A stretch of 64,000 nucleotides of DNA from Helianthus annuus (taxonomy: Eukaryota > Streptophyta > Magnoliopsida > Asterales > Asteraceae), in NCBI RefSeq assembly GCF_002127325.2, contig NC_035448.2, positions 11,113,408 through 11,177,407 on the forward strand. Reading direction: 5' to 3'. Numbering within the stretch: the stretch's first letter is position 1; the number at the start of each line of letters is the position of its first letter. Of this stretch, positions 46,131-58,342 are shown in pieces. The notes beneath the pieces were generated by a model. The model was given only the letters and a program-made list of their open reading frames with translations, was not told the DNA's origin and made no database searches. Position numbers and translations under genes: made by a program.

Positions 46131-47962
46131 ATTTTCACCCTAAATTACACTAAAAAACAATACATTTTCTCTCTCCTTTTCAATTAAATAATATTTTTTA
46201 TACCTTTATTATTATCTTTTCTCTCTCCTCCACTCACAACCACTTTCAAAATATATTAAAAAATTATAGGGGGTGAACAGTGTCCCCCCAAATACACAGA
46301 TGAACAGTAACATTTTCTCTCTCCTCCACTCACAACCACTTTTTATACTCTTTATATTTTAAAAACACCACACACATAATTTGGTTATTTGGATGTGAAT
46401 GCTCTTACATGCCATTTTTTTATGTATATACAACCTTTTTCACATGACAAGAACCCATTAGCCAACCCACCCAATCTGTGATGATCTTACTTCTATTTGT
46501 AGCAATTAGTACTTTTCTTAAAGGCTTTGTCCTAGAATATTTTTTTCATTCAGATGCTGGAGTATAAAAGGAGATGAAATATCAACTATAATTTAATGGG
46601 TGTTCTATTTTTTTAACCCAGATGCAAGATACCAATAGTTATTTTATATGCTTGTCATTTGTCAATTAAGGGATACATCAAGGCATACTGCATTGTTTCA
46701 ATTTTTCAATTATTAGTTCATGAAGTTTAGTCCCTTAGATAGGTGTCAAATATTGAAGATAATGGAAGGCCCATATGCATTTAAAATACTTCCCAGGTAT
46801 TTAACTTTGGGCATCATGAGATATTGTTGTACTCCATGGTTCCCCTAAGACAACAACTCAAACGCTATTTTTCAAATCAAAACGCTAATTTTCAACCATC
46901 TTTTGCAAACGCCTAATCTCATGTAGCACCTGAGTCCCAGGCTTAAACCGACGTGGCTTCCTGTTTTCTCCACCTGCTGAACCTACATCCCAAAAACACT
47001 CCTAACTTAAGCAAGATTCCTTTTGATGTACATTCCATTGTCATATTTTGCACCTGCTGGGAGTTTAAATCCTAGAGTGCATATGTGTACATTCATCTCT
47101 TAAATCAAATAGAGTGACATGATTTTCAATATATGCATACAATCAACTTAAATAAAACTTCCTAGTAAAATCTAAACCAAACTTCAAAACCAAGCATGAA
47201 GCTAGTAACCATCCATTCCATCACCTACAAAACCTCATTTGCAATAAACAATACAATCATCCATAACAACTTCACTAAACCATAACATCACAACACAAAT
47301 TTCAACAACAATATCCTCCATACAAACACAGAAACAGTATCACAACATCATAAACACACGAATATCAAAAGTAAACATCAAAAAACCTACAAACAAACAC
47401 ACTTTTCAAGCTAATTTAAGTAATAAGTAAACACATGAGCAGTAATTACCGCGTAATTCAGGAAGCATGGTCTCCAAAAACCTTCATATCAGGGAAGAAG
47501 CATCTGAAACAAAATTTGGAGATTTAACACAATGAATGCAATGACGATCGAATGGTAGTGAAGGGGAACATGGGTAATATTAATGAGTGTAGTCGTTGGA
47601 ACCCCAGGCGCGGAAAGAAGGACCACTGAATCACACTACCGGTGTGGCATCTCGGTCGTTCGCCAGAGCTGAATGATCGGCCGAAGGCGATGGCCAACCC
47701 ACCTTCATCATCAAACTTCTAAATCCCTATCTCTCTTAACTCTGTCTTTATCTCTCGCTAGGGTTTTGAGTTGTGTGGGTAAAATGAAAACAAAACCAAG
47801 AAAAAGGGCGGTGCCTTGTAAGTCACAACGAAATGTGGCACCAATTGGCAAAAAGTTGCATAAATGATTTGTAAAGTGCAACAGGCTTGGTACAAGATCA
47901 CAAAACACATAAGCTAAAGTTGCAACTCCTTATGCCCACAAATGTTACCAATTTATATTATA
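46131..47962. other. Gene-poor region right of the duplication
   Basis: 46136-46410 is a partial stem-loop MITE related to 33255-33667 ('CTCCACTCACAACCACTTT' occurs twice). 46431-47600 has no recognised feature. 47700-47864 on the plus strand has a CT-rich leader-like stretch followed by a 20-codon ORF, which may be debris of a 5' gene end; not identified. Confidence 0.45.
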
Positions 47963-47982
47963 CTAGATTTAATCCCGCAACG
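47963..47982 (-). other. Possible Helitron 3' end, minus strand
   Basis: On the minus strand GCGTTGCGGGATTAAAT precedes CTAG|T (CTAG 47963-47966). The hairpin is decayed, so this is weaker than the others. The body would extend rightward over the exon relics at 48490 and 49696. Confidence 0.4.
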
Positions 47983-48489
47983 CATCACAATCACCAAATA
48001 GTTTAACCCCAATACGCCCCTTATTTTTCTTTTCACGCCTCTTTAACACGACAATCTTATATTTTTCCATTTATCAAATAGATAAGGCTTGACATGAATA
48101 TGAGAACATATTGTACACTTGAAACTGGCATCGAAGCAGAGCCTAACCTAACCACCATGAGACCTACATAGAAATATGTCTTCAACTCCATTCAACCTGT
48201 TATCCTATGATATGTTCTTCCACTTGGGAAACAACCCACCAATAACTCGATCAGCTTCCGAAAGGGAGTGTTATAGCACTTAAATTTCGTTTCTGCGCCG
48301 TCATCGCCTCCGGCATGCTAGTAGGAACACCTCATTTTTCTATCCAATGCCTAACCCAATGCTAATAGCAGGAGTCAGCGTTGGGTATGTGCTTCATTAC
48401 ACTGTAAACTATGATTACAACGTCATACCCTTGTGCTGTCAAATGAGCTAAACTATGTAAGTTTATTAGTGAGCTGTATAAGTACATAC

Positions 48490-48684
48490 CTGGTGTTTGG
48501 AAAAGTTGTTCGCGAATGCGTGTTCATCTTCGGTTGCAGCTGGTGTGTTAGGAATTGGAGTTGCTTGAGTCGCAGCTGAGGTGGATTTGACAGGTGGTGT
48601 GCCAACGGTATTTGTTGTTTCGGTATTTCTATTGAAGACCCCGTTGACAATGAATTTTATGGCACCTCTATTGTCTTTTAAGGA
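48490..48684 (-). pseudogene. Isolated exon-like coding relic, unidentified
   Basis: A 195-nt open segment preceded by TTTAG and followed by a GTATGT donor on the minus strand. It encodes 65 residues with a hydrophobic start (IKFIVNGVF) and a Thr/Pro/Ala-rich remainder, like a disordered linker. I do not recognise the family. No partner exons were found nearby, so it is probably a captured or orphaned exon. Confidence 0.4.
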
Positions 48685-49695
48685 CTAAAGGCGTCTGATG
48701 TCAAAAGGAAATGGCAAAACGAAAAGAGCATAGTAAAACTACTATGCTAGCATATTCTTTCAAAAAATGTACAAACTGTAAAAGCAGAGGCTCTAACATG
48801 CAATCACTAATACCAAAAGGCGTCTGTTAGGTTTTTTAAGTTTATCAAAAAATGTATAAACGATAAAAATAGAGGCATTCATACCATGCTTTAGGATAGT
48901 TGAATGTGATATAGAATCTTTTTTATATTAAGAATAAAAAGGTGGATAATCATCATATTTGTATTAATATTATAAGTGGTCATGATATATTCAAAAAACC
49001 CAACATAATTCTACATATTTAGCATCACCAAAAGGATTGATAACTCCCTCGTGATCAGAAAACTACCTTGTTCTTGCCAACTGTCTCGCCATAAACTTAT
49101 GCCGCAGAATCCGTTTTTCGGCACTATCGTACTCAAATTCGTCAAAATCGGAGCCGCAGAATTTCACTCGAATCTTCTTTCAGCATCTTTGTCAGGCACG
49201 TTGACCGACAACAACGACACCACTCCTCCAACCACCGCAGACGCGAGTTCTTCGATAACACCTTTAGATTATAACAATTTATATCCGTCCGCAATAATTA
49301 TATTTAGAGAGTTATGTTGTCGCTAATCCGCAGAACGACATATAATGCTGATTAGACGTCGTCAAACTAACGATGTAAACGATTATATACATTTTAAAGA
49401 CATGGTCAAACTAACGACGCAAACGATTATATATTATGTGCCAAGGATAGCATAGTAAACGATTATATACTTTGCATGACCCATCTTTAAAGATAAAAAA
49501 AGATTCTATAAACATATTATTTTCTAAAAGTTTCATGATCTCAGTTCTTAATCTTGACATAAAAGAAAAAGACACACCGAGACTTTAAAACGAATCAATT
49601 CAACCACATGTGAAGTGAATTTTTTCATTGAGGCATTAAAGCAAACACCTTGCATGCATTAAAACCATCAAATTTTGTTAAAAAAACAAAGCTCA
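48685..49695. other. Non-coding interval with short repeats
   Basis: Contains three near-identical 'AAACGATTATATA' strings (49378, 49421, 49459) and a plus-strand 91-codon open frame (49051-49326) with no recognisable motif; probably fortuitous or decayed. Confidence 0.4.
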
Positions 49696-49837
49696 CCGGG
49701 CAATTCCCATGGATCACATTTGGACATTTCTACCAACGGAATCACTTCAAGTTCGATTTCAAGCCCTTGGACCTTACCTTTAAGGTAATAACCAATCAAT
49801 TCTTCATCCACCAGATGAATTGGACACCTATTAAAAT
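49696..49837 (-). pseudogene. NAC transcription-factor domain fragment (subdomain A exon)
   Basis: Minus-strand translation contains VDEELIGYYLKGKVQGLEIE and then ELEVIP...DPWELP, the conserved NAC subdomain A to B. The usual GFRFHPT start is degraded (reads RCPIHLV), but a GTGAGC donor follows WELPG exactly where NAC exon 1 normally ends, and a TTTTCAG precedes it. No DNA-binding subdomains C-E were found downstream (towards 48700). It is therefore a gene fragment, likely captured or left by rearrangement. Confidence 0.78.
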
Positions 49838-50925
49838 CTGAAAATCTAAAAATAAACACTTTCTTAAACACATAATACATTTTCAAGAATTGCAAGCAAG
49901 TTCCATAAAATGCTTCTGTTGTTCAACACGATCATCTTGTTCAAAACCTTATTGAATTCGGTTCGATCAAACCTCCGCCCAAACACCCAACTGATCAATT
50001 TCTATAAAAATTATTGAAATAGAACAAAAAAGAAAAACAGGAATTTTTAAACAAATGAAGCACAAAAGATCTTTAGGTCTACAATATTAGCAAAAAACAG
50101 TTGCTTGAAGCTTTTTCGTGCTGGATTGGGTTGTAGACCTAAAGTCTTTTTTGCTTCATTTGTTTTAAGTTGTTTTCTTTTAAATTTTCAGTCGGTTGCA
50201 ATTCGGGCATTCTGATTGTGTCACAGTAACCCTACCGTCATCAACCAACATCGTAGAACGATCTTTAAACGGGCAGTAGAACTTATCAGACTCCATGATC
50301 AGAGACTCGCACAGAATGCTCTTCCATCTTTCCAAGACTTCCTTTGGAACAATGGATCTGCATGCTTCAGGCTATCACCCCTACACAATTCAGGTCAGGA
50401 GGGGAGGGGGGGGTGGTTCACTAGTGATAGAATTTATCACTCACAAGCACCAATCAAGTTCCGCCATGTCAGCAACCATTTTTCCATCACTCACAACCTT
50501 TTTTAGTAGGGGTGGTCATCACTCACCACCACACCCAACAATTTCCCCCCAACCAACAATTACCCTCACAAAATAAAACAATAACGGCGTGATAAAAATA
50601 ACGAAAATTTGATTTTGTAATCGTATAACGTGTTATAGAAAATGGCGGGGTGGGAACTTTAGTTTTTCCACGCGTTATAAATTGTTTCACGTGTTAATCT
50701 TTGCACCGCCCCATGTGCTCTAATAAAAAAAATTAAAAGAAAGTTCTTGATGAAACCCTACTCTTGATGAACATCATATTTTCATGATTAAAATAATCTT
50801 TTTGGTACCTTGATGTTATGATGATTGGGTTTCTCTTCATGCTTTTACATCAAGCTCTCAAGCTCAAGCTTATTTCAGAAATATTTGATCTCCATTTTTC
50901 AACTACTTATCAAGCTCAATTACAA
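49838..50925. other. Non-coding interval
   Basis: Contains an inverted pair around 50053-50170 ('AAAGATCTTTAGGTCTACAA' and 'TTGTAGACCTAAAGTCTTTT'), a hairpin of about 115 bp, and a MITE-like GC/AT segment (50398-50730). No gene recognised. Confidence 0.45.
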
Positions 50926-50954
50926 CTAGTTTAATACCCGTCCGGTGGACGGGT
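50926..50954 (-). other. Helitron 3' end, minus strand
   Basis: On the minus strand the hairpin ACCCGTCC-ACC-GGACGGGT (50936-50954, 8-bp perfect stem) is followed by ATTAAA and CTAG|T (50926-50929). It is the same hairpin type as 13520-13548, so both belong to one family. The body would lie to the right (50955 onward). Confidence 0.65.
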
Positions 50955-52280
50955 TACGTTGATGTATTATATTATAACAACATGAAGAAATAAAATATTA
51001 CACAAAATTATATGAACAACGTGACAAACAAAGCTAACCTATATTTAGTGTGCACAAAATTAAACAACTTGACAAACAAAAGCACTATTCTTTAATTTAT
51101 AAAAGGAAGACGAACGTCAACAGTTTACAACCACAAAACAATAGAAAACATAACTAATAGAGTACTAAAACATGAAATGGTCTCATTGAAATACCTTCAC
51201 GGTTATAGTTCAACAACAGGTTGATGACTGTTGATTAGTCATGGTCAAGATCAAGCTTGTTTTCCTCTTACTTCTATATGTACCCTCAGTATGCAGCTAG
51301 CACCGGAAAAACCTTCACCCATCTCTCCCTCTTCTGCTTTAACCCATCCCCACAAACAGGCTGGTCTGTGTGATTGAAAAACCGGTCAAATGGGTAACTT
51401 TTTGTATGCCTCGTGTCATATTTGGTTGACCAAAAAAAATGTTTCAAGATATTTCAATAAACAATTTGTTTCACATCAGATGATTTAGGAAGTTGTATGC
51501 ATAATATACGAATATTGGGTCACATTCAACTTCTTGAACCATTCCATTTTACCAAGTCTTTTTTTTTACCTGTTTGACCCGTAAAAGATAAATAACATAA
51601 CTTGCACTAATCCATTTGTGAGTATATTGGTCTAAAATGCCACATTACTCGTATAAATCCCCAAAAAGTATATAAAAGATATTATGAGAACAAAACTCAC
51701 GGTACATTCTTCCATTGGCATGATAATTTTGGTGTCTCTATGAGAAATGTGAAGAGCATCCACATCTAACCCCTTGACCTATAAGATAAGAACATCAAGA
51801 AATATGATGTTATCATATGTATTCTCGTACGTATAAGATAATAACATCAAAAAGAAAAATATCAACATAAAATATAAGAAATAATTTATATAACATATAT
51901 CTTATCATCAATGCATACTTACATACGCTATATTATGCAAGAAGTTGCACTACATTTGTCCACTAGTCCAAAAGCAACCATAAAGTGCCCAATCCATAAC
52001 TGTTCGGCTAAAATGTTATTAGCATGTGCATTCTACATAAATACAATATTTAAAACATACGATTTAACCTATTGGCTAAATAGAAATTTCATTTGAACAT
52101 GGTATATAAAATATGGGCTAAAAATAATGATATATACAAATTTGGTTTGAACCGAATTCAGAATCTTGGAACTGAAAACAAAAGATGTAATTCGGCTTGA
52201 TTTGCATTTTAATTGGTTTGAAATCAGATATTGAACACTCCTACGGTTTTGTTCTGTTATTGATTTTTTAATGGTCACCC
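50955..52280. other. Non-coding interval, probably partly Helitron
   Basis: No credible ORF. 52128-52280 resembles a 'GGTTTGAACCGAATTC...GGTTTGAAATC' type MITE edge and abuts the broken monooxygenase exon, so it may have caused that break. Confidence 0.4.
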
Positions 52281-53970
52281 CTATTTTTCGTATTCATATT
52301 TTAGTGGCTTACAAGTTGGAACTTGAGACGGGGTGAAGGTGCAAAACCAGTAAACCGTCTTTTCGTCAACCGGAAGAAAACCAAACCAAACACCGCCTCC
52401 AAAGTTCACATGGAACATTGGATCAAAGCCGGAGCCATCTGGGAATTCCACCAAACCCCGAATAGCTGATCTACCAACACTTACAGGTGTCTCAAGACCC
52501 AACCATTTTGCCACCACTGAGTTCACTCCATCACACCCTATCAACACCTACATTGATATAACTCATATTAGAGAATATGTACCACACAAACCGGAACCAG
52601 CATTGAACCAACTACATACCTTGGTTTTAATAATGGACCTATCAGCTAGGTGAACCAACTTAAAGCGGCTGAGTTCATTGATGGCTGCAACCTTTGAAGA
52701 GTACCTAATGGTACCCAATGGCAGCTCCTTCACTATTGTCTCTAGTAAATCCTTTCTTCTAACGCATCGGCTTTCGTAACCCTCACTAGAATCAAAATGT
52801 AGTTAATTAATCAACTATTTCCAGTATTAAAGGATAATAAGTATCATTTAAATTTTATCTAGCTGTTATAATTATCTTTATGCAAACATGATGAGACACC
52901 CCACTCACAAAAAATGTTAGGTACTTTTTTGGAACATCAAATGTTGGTTTAGAAGTATAAAGGAAATGAAGTGTGACTCACAATTTTCCATCTTTATCAA
53001 GTGTTTGCTCAGAAGTAAACAGACCAGTATCAGGAGAGGCGATCTTGAATCTACAATATATGACATAATAACTAATTTCAGATTCTGATTGTAAACAGTT
53101 TGTTTTTATTAAATGAGAATTTTATTACCCTTTCATTTGGGTGGATGCTTGTCTCAGGGTATTTCCAATTCCTACAGCATCAAGCGCCCTCCAAGCATTG
53201 GTCCAAAGCGTAAGGGCAAATCCAGTAATTCTCAAACTCTCTGAAGACTCCAACACCAAACTAATTAGAGAAAATGCTAAGAAACTATATGTATGTGTGT
53301 TGTTTCTAGGACATACCAACATTTTATCCAAACTTTTAAACCATGCAACCTGCCAACAACTGGAATCATACTCACATTCCAAAACTGTTCATCTCAGAAA
53401 TGCATCTGAGTAACATAATACGAGAACCTGTTACAGTTTATCCATAAATTGCAAATCAATTGTTACAAAATTGAGAAATATCAGTCAGGTTTCCATCAAA
53501 TTTCAATGAAAAATCGAAAAACAGTACCTGCAAACACTGGACTGACGATTGAGGAGGAGATAAACGCGTGTGTCGTCTTCAATCGAAAAAAATTAGTCCT
53601 TGTACATGTAATCAAATAAAATATTAGCAAGCACCATACATCCATAAAAAAACTGTTGAAACATGTACCAAAATCACCTCAAATTCTCTCACAGACATTT
53701 CATCGAACATGTGGAATGCACATATTAAATTGAATCTAGTAATAAGACCTTTTAATCAGGTCATCCTCAATTAGTGACAACACCTTTGAATAAACCCTAA
53801 TTTCCAAAGAACTGAAAAAATATTAACCCTAAGCATCAAGTTTATAGCATTTTATCAAAATCTCATGAATCAAAACGTCCGTATGAAAGAACTGCAAAAT
53901 TAAATTACATTAATTGGGGTAATGAGAAATACCTGACTAGCAAGGAGAAGAAGAGTAGAGCAACTGCCAT
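52281..53970 (-). pseudogene. FAD-dependent monooxygenase (plant MO1/MO2-like) remnant with replaced first exon
   Basis: Minus-strand exons 53129-53260, 52982-53050, 52620-52785 and 52281-52547 join in phase with GT-AG introns. They give LVLESSESLRITG, WTNAWRALDAVGIG, FEGYESRCVRRKDLLE, LIGCDGVNSVVAKWLGL and FHVNFGGGV...WFCTFTPS, the middle of zeaxanthin-epoxidase/salicylate-hydroxylase-like plant monooxygenases. The N-terminal GxGxxG FAD exon is absent and the C-terminal GD(A)xH FAD motif is lost: after TPSQVP the frame enters unrelated sequence and stops at 52281. Upstream, a 38-nt exon (53933-53970, ATG then LLFFSLLV) with a GT donor could splice in phase to 53260. Without either FAD motif catalysis is implausible. 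Confidence 0.85.
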
Positions 53971-54102
53971 TGATAATTGAAGGTATTCATCTTCTTGAAC
54001 TTCCTTTCTGATGATGGAGCTAGGGTTGTATAGGAAGCTCACAGGCGAATTGTACTGCAAATAGAAGGATGTATGGAGACGAATATTTGAATGCAAGGGT
54101 TT

Positions 54103-54114
54103 GTATTATATAAG
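54103..54114 (-). promoter_or_regulatory. Possible TATA box for the monooxygenase remnant
   Basis: CTTATATAATAC on the minus strand, about 135 bp upstream of ATG 53970, followed by a leader with CCATACATCC and no earlier long ORF. Suggests a promoter that could still transcribe the remnant. Confidence 0.35.
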
Positions 54115-54119
54115 AGAGG

Positions 54120-55280
54120 TCGTCAACTGCATTCTACCCACGTCCCAGTTTAGTAGCAACCGTGTTGAGTGGGAAAGATGGGCCGGAAAATGATGGGAGC
54201 GTCCATAACCGCCCAGAACTGCCACAATAGCAGTTGAAAAATGGAGTTTAAATGGTTAGGATTTGATTTCAGCAAGATCCAATGGTGGAGAATGATTTGG
54301 AAAACAGTTAGACTTAATGGGTTCCATATATATATAATTTTCACAATTTGTAAAACCCAAATGAAGTAAAGTTCACATAATGCATGTATATTAACTTATT
54401 AAGAAACTCAAGTTCAAAATCTTAAAGCTTTATGGATGACACTTTATGTAAAGAAACACACACACTTTAACATCCGACCTCCTGTTGAGTTTTCACTCCC
54501 GGAACCAAGAAAAAATATGTATGCTACGAAGCATAAAACGTAAAATTAAATGAAAAAGTAGTGGATTACCTCAAACCATCAATGATCTTCGTCATAGAAC
54601 TTAGAAGTTGAAACGGCCGCCGGCAACGACTTGCTTCCGCCCTACACTGCCACAGTCTCCAAGCCTCAGATCACCCCAAAAATTAGGGTTTACATCACCG
54701 TCATCAAGTAAAACAACATCAGATATCATCCATAAAATTAGGGCTTACATCAAGAGCGCACAACATCGAACCAACATAACTCTAAACAAAAGAGCCGGTG
54801 GCCCGTTTCAATTTCTAAATAAGAACTCACAACTACCGCTCAACCGGAGCTCCGGTGAACGCCATTGCGCTTTGCGGCAGCGATATCGGACTGAAAAACT
54901 GGGACGATTGCGTAACTAACTCCATCTCCTCACTCAAACAAAACTATCCTAATCAGAAGCAGGCAGCGGTGGCTGATGGTGACGCCGGTGCGGCGGTGGA
55001 CCGGTTGATAAGCACGTCCATCTCTCCCTCTAAAACGGGAAGAGGAAAGAAAGGTAGGCAATGTAATGGAGATATGATGGAGATGGGTTAGTGCTAGAGT
55101 GTTAGATTGTAAGCCACGTATCCCTGTGCTGACTCTTCAGCAAACCATATTCACTGTACAACTAACACAATCCATCGTATAATATATATGAGCACAAAAA
55201 ACAGTTTATGCATAATGTATAACCACCTATTGCCCAACTATGTTTTAAATTAATGGATTAGGATCAAATACAAAAAATAT
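54120..55280. other. Intergenic region with small open frames
   Basis: 54608-55091 (plus) is GC-richer and open in two overlapping frames (103 and 78 codons) with Pro/Ser-rich or Ala/Asp-rich content. It looks like a former gene 5' region but no domain is recognised on either strand. Confidence 0.4.
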
Positions 55281-55282
55281 AA

Positions 55283-55790
55283 AGGATCCTAATTGTAAGA
55301 AGTGTAAGAAGGATTTATAGAGTGACAAATTTCCAATAACCTAAAAAAAACCCACTACACAAAAAAACCCCACTAAAAAAAAAAAAAACCTTAAACATCA
55401 ACCACCACCAAAAACCTAACCCCCCCCCCCCACCAACACATCACCCACCCTAAAAAAAAAAATTTTTTTTTTTTTTTGCCGAGGGGGTGAGGGGTGGGGG
55501 TTTAGGTTTTTGGGTGGGGGTGGGTGTTTAGTTTTTTTTAGATTTTTTTTTAGGTTTTTGGGGGGGTGGGGGTGGGGGGTTAGGTTTTTTGGGGGTTTTT
55601 TGGTGAGGTATAGTTTTTTTTTGCCGGGGGGGGGGGGGGGGTTAGGTTTTTGGGTGGTGGTGGGGTGGGGTGGGGGTGGGTGTTTAGGTTTTTGGTGGTG
55701 ATGTAGTGAGTTTAGTTTTAAGTTATTGGACACTTGTCACTCTATAAATCCTTCTTACACTTCTTACAATTAGAAGCCTTTGTAGAATAA
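55283..55790. mobile_element. Inverted-repeat element with G-rich minisatellite core
   Basis: Outer arms of about 50-60 bp are inverted: 'TTGTAAGAAGTGTAAGAAGG' (left) and its complement at 55750-55778. The core (55480-55700) on the plus strand is a degenerate array of 'TTTAGGTTTTTGGGTGGGGG' with G runs up to about 18. The left flank is the C-rich counterpart (55330-55450), so the whole element can fold back. Confidence 0.75.
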
Positions 55791-58342
55791 CTTGACCCTT
55801 AAATTAATAATATATAAATATAAATATGTGTATTTATTGTTATTGTAACGATGTATAAGTAAATATATATTATCTCTATATAAATTAATAGAAGATAAAT
55901 GGTGATTTTTTCGTCCTTTAGTCTATTTCATCATTCAGTGTAAACTTTCATTTGTAACTCATGTAGTTTAATCATTGTATTTTTTTTTCTTTTACTTTAA
56001 CCAAATTACTTTTCTACCCCTAAATATATTTTTTAACGAATATGTTAATATCATTTTAGACATATTTTTTAACTTTTCTTTTTCTTTGTTATAACAAGTG
56101 TGGTGAAAGTTTTTTTTACTTTAGTTTTTTTCGTTACTTTTCTACTGTTAAATAGTTTTTTAACAAACACGTTAATACCGGTTTAGTGCACCGAAGGTCC
56201 TTTGGTCTATTTCGTTCTATAGTTTTTTTTCCGACCGAGTTTCTATCGTTTTCTTTTTCGTTTACTTTTTTTTACCTTTGTTATTTACTACATTGTTTTA
56301 TTTTTTTTCTTATTATGTTGATGTTCAGAGACGAGTTCGACACAAATAGCATAACACATTTAGCCGAGTTACACCCTAGTTTTAATTAATTTATTGTATT
56401 CCTTAAGTTAGTTAACTAATTAAACTTGTAACTCATTTATTATTGTATTCCTTAAGTTAGTTAACTAATTAAACTTGTAACTCATTTATTAAATATAATT
56501 TTTCAAGACAATCTAATTTATGGTAAAGAACAGTTTTCGATATGTCTAAGTTAAATTTTAAAATGTGTTAGATAAAGTGTTTTTCCTAACTAATGAAAAA
56601 GAATATAATTAATTGTCAGAGCTATAAACTATTTATTGTTTTATTATTATGTTTTTTTCTTCTTTTTTTCTCACATTAAATTTCCCTCAAATACACATAC
56701 ACATACAATTAGGAGAAGAGATTTGGTGTTGACACACGACATTATTTAAAATCGTTTATTAGAATCCGGATTTAAAAAAAATGTTTTTTTATATCGTTTT
56801 TACTTTTTTTAGTGTTTTTATTTGAAATATTTTGTTTAGAAAAGAAAAGAGTCATATTTTTTATTTTTTAAGATATTTCATTTTATTTATGGTTTTATTA
56901 CTTTTGTTTTATATTTACTATAAATTTAATTTTTTATTTTGTTACAAATCTTCATCGTCTAGTTATGATTGATGTGTACAAAACCCAGTTTGGGCTAAAA
57001 CCGATTTAGTTTATAAATGTAACCGGCTTTTTTTACTTTAGTCACAAACCAGTTTGACCTAAACTGATTCGGGTTCAGAACCAGTTTAAGGTTGAAAATC
57101 TCAACCCACTCAAACCGATCTGGACCGGTTTTTTTATCAGCTTTTCTTAGGCGGGCTCAAACCGGTTCGGATTGGAACCGATTCTCAAGACAAAAAAACC
57201 TAAAAATGTACCAAACCGTCAGGTCGGGTTGGACCCAAGCTAGTTTTTTACTGGGTCATCGGGCCCAAACCGGTTTTTTTACACCTGGCTCTAAGTTATG
57301 ATAATTGATAACTTCATCTGGCTGGGCTATTAATAGAGTAGGTTGGATATGGTAGTTGATTTTGTAACCCACGAAAGCTCAAGAAAAGGAATGTCTTCTC
57401 AAGGTCGGTCTTTCAACCGCCTCCTTGAAAAATAACCTAACATTCCTCTTGTGAATCTGTGTGGGGTAGAGAGGGATTAATGAGGTATCGATAGCAATAG
57501 CTATTTTTCCAATTAACTTGAGCGAAGCCTCCAGACTCCAGTGCCTTCTAACGAGTTTTTCTTGTGGTTGCTAACACCTATTATGACGCGAGAAGACAAA
57601 ACGGCATCAAGATGGATCTGAACCAGAGTTGTCGTCTTCTTGCACTGCACCCCAATCACAACATCAATAATATGTGCGGATTTTGAAAGCAACAAGCTAG
57701 TATTATTAGACTTATAGATTTTTATGGCTGCATTTGATATTAATGTGATGTACTATAATTAACAATATGTTGATTTCAACTAAAGTAATTTTATTATTGT
57801 ATGGTCTAAGCCTAAGAAGTGCTAGAATATTCATACCTAATGTTTTACAAATGTAAGACATGATCACAATACCTAAAGACTAGACATAGGCCATGTCAAC
57901 ACAAGAATTACATGTTAAATAACTTTATTCATTGTTCTTGTTAGCATTTAAAAAAATAACAAAATTCTAAAATAAACTAGAAAAAAATGCATGCAGAAAA
58001 TTATGTTTCATCCGGTTACTAGAGCCAAGATACCTGAAATTGTAAGTTAAAATCAAGTGAAACAGATACAAAAATTTAAACCAGCAACGATAACATATAC
58101 CAAAACAATCCATGCAAAAAAAAAAAAAAAAAAAAAATTAACCACTTAAAATGCTAACAATTCCCGAACCAGATCGAACATCATCCATCTCAAAATCGAC
58201 TTGAAACGAGAATGCCTGCGCCTTGAAAGCTCGATACTTTAATTAAACCGTTTTGCAGACTACTAATACAAGGAAACCATCGGCGCAAATCAAGTTGTAT
58301 ATACATATGCAAACGACCCAATTGCAATTCTTCCTCCACGCC
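55791..58342. other. AT-rich intergenic region upstream of the EOL1 3' end
   Basis: No gene. 56393-56490 is an exact 49-bp tandem duplication. 56980-57295 is rich in 'AAACCGGTT' type strings on both strands, probably a MITE. 57513-57695 is open on the minus strand for 60 codons without a recognisable domain. An A tract lies at 58115-58137. Confidence 0.5.
56393..56490. repeat. Exact 49-bp tandem duplication
   Basis: The unit beginning ATTGTATTCCTTAAGTTAGT occurs at 56393-56441 and 56442-56490 with no differences. Confidence 0.95.

Noticed and set aside
53141..53413. 90-codon plus-strand ORF
   Set aside because: Antisense to the monooxygenase exon with family motifs (WTNAWRALDAVGIG).
55480..55700. 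Interstitial telomeric repeat (TTTAGGG)n
   Set aside because: Units are TTTAGGTTTTTGGG-like and irregular; no run of true TTTAGGG heptamers is present.
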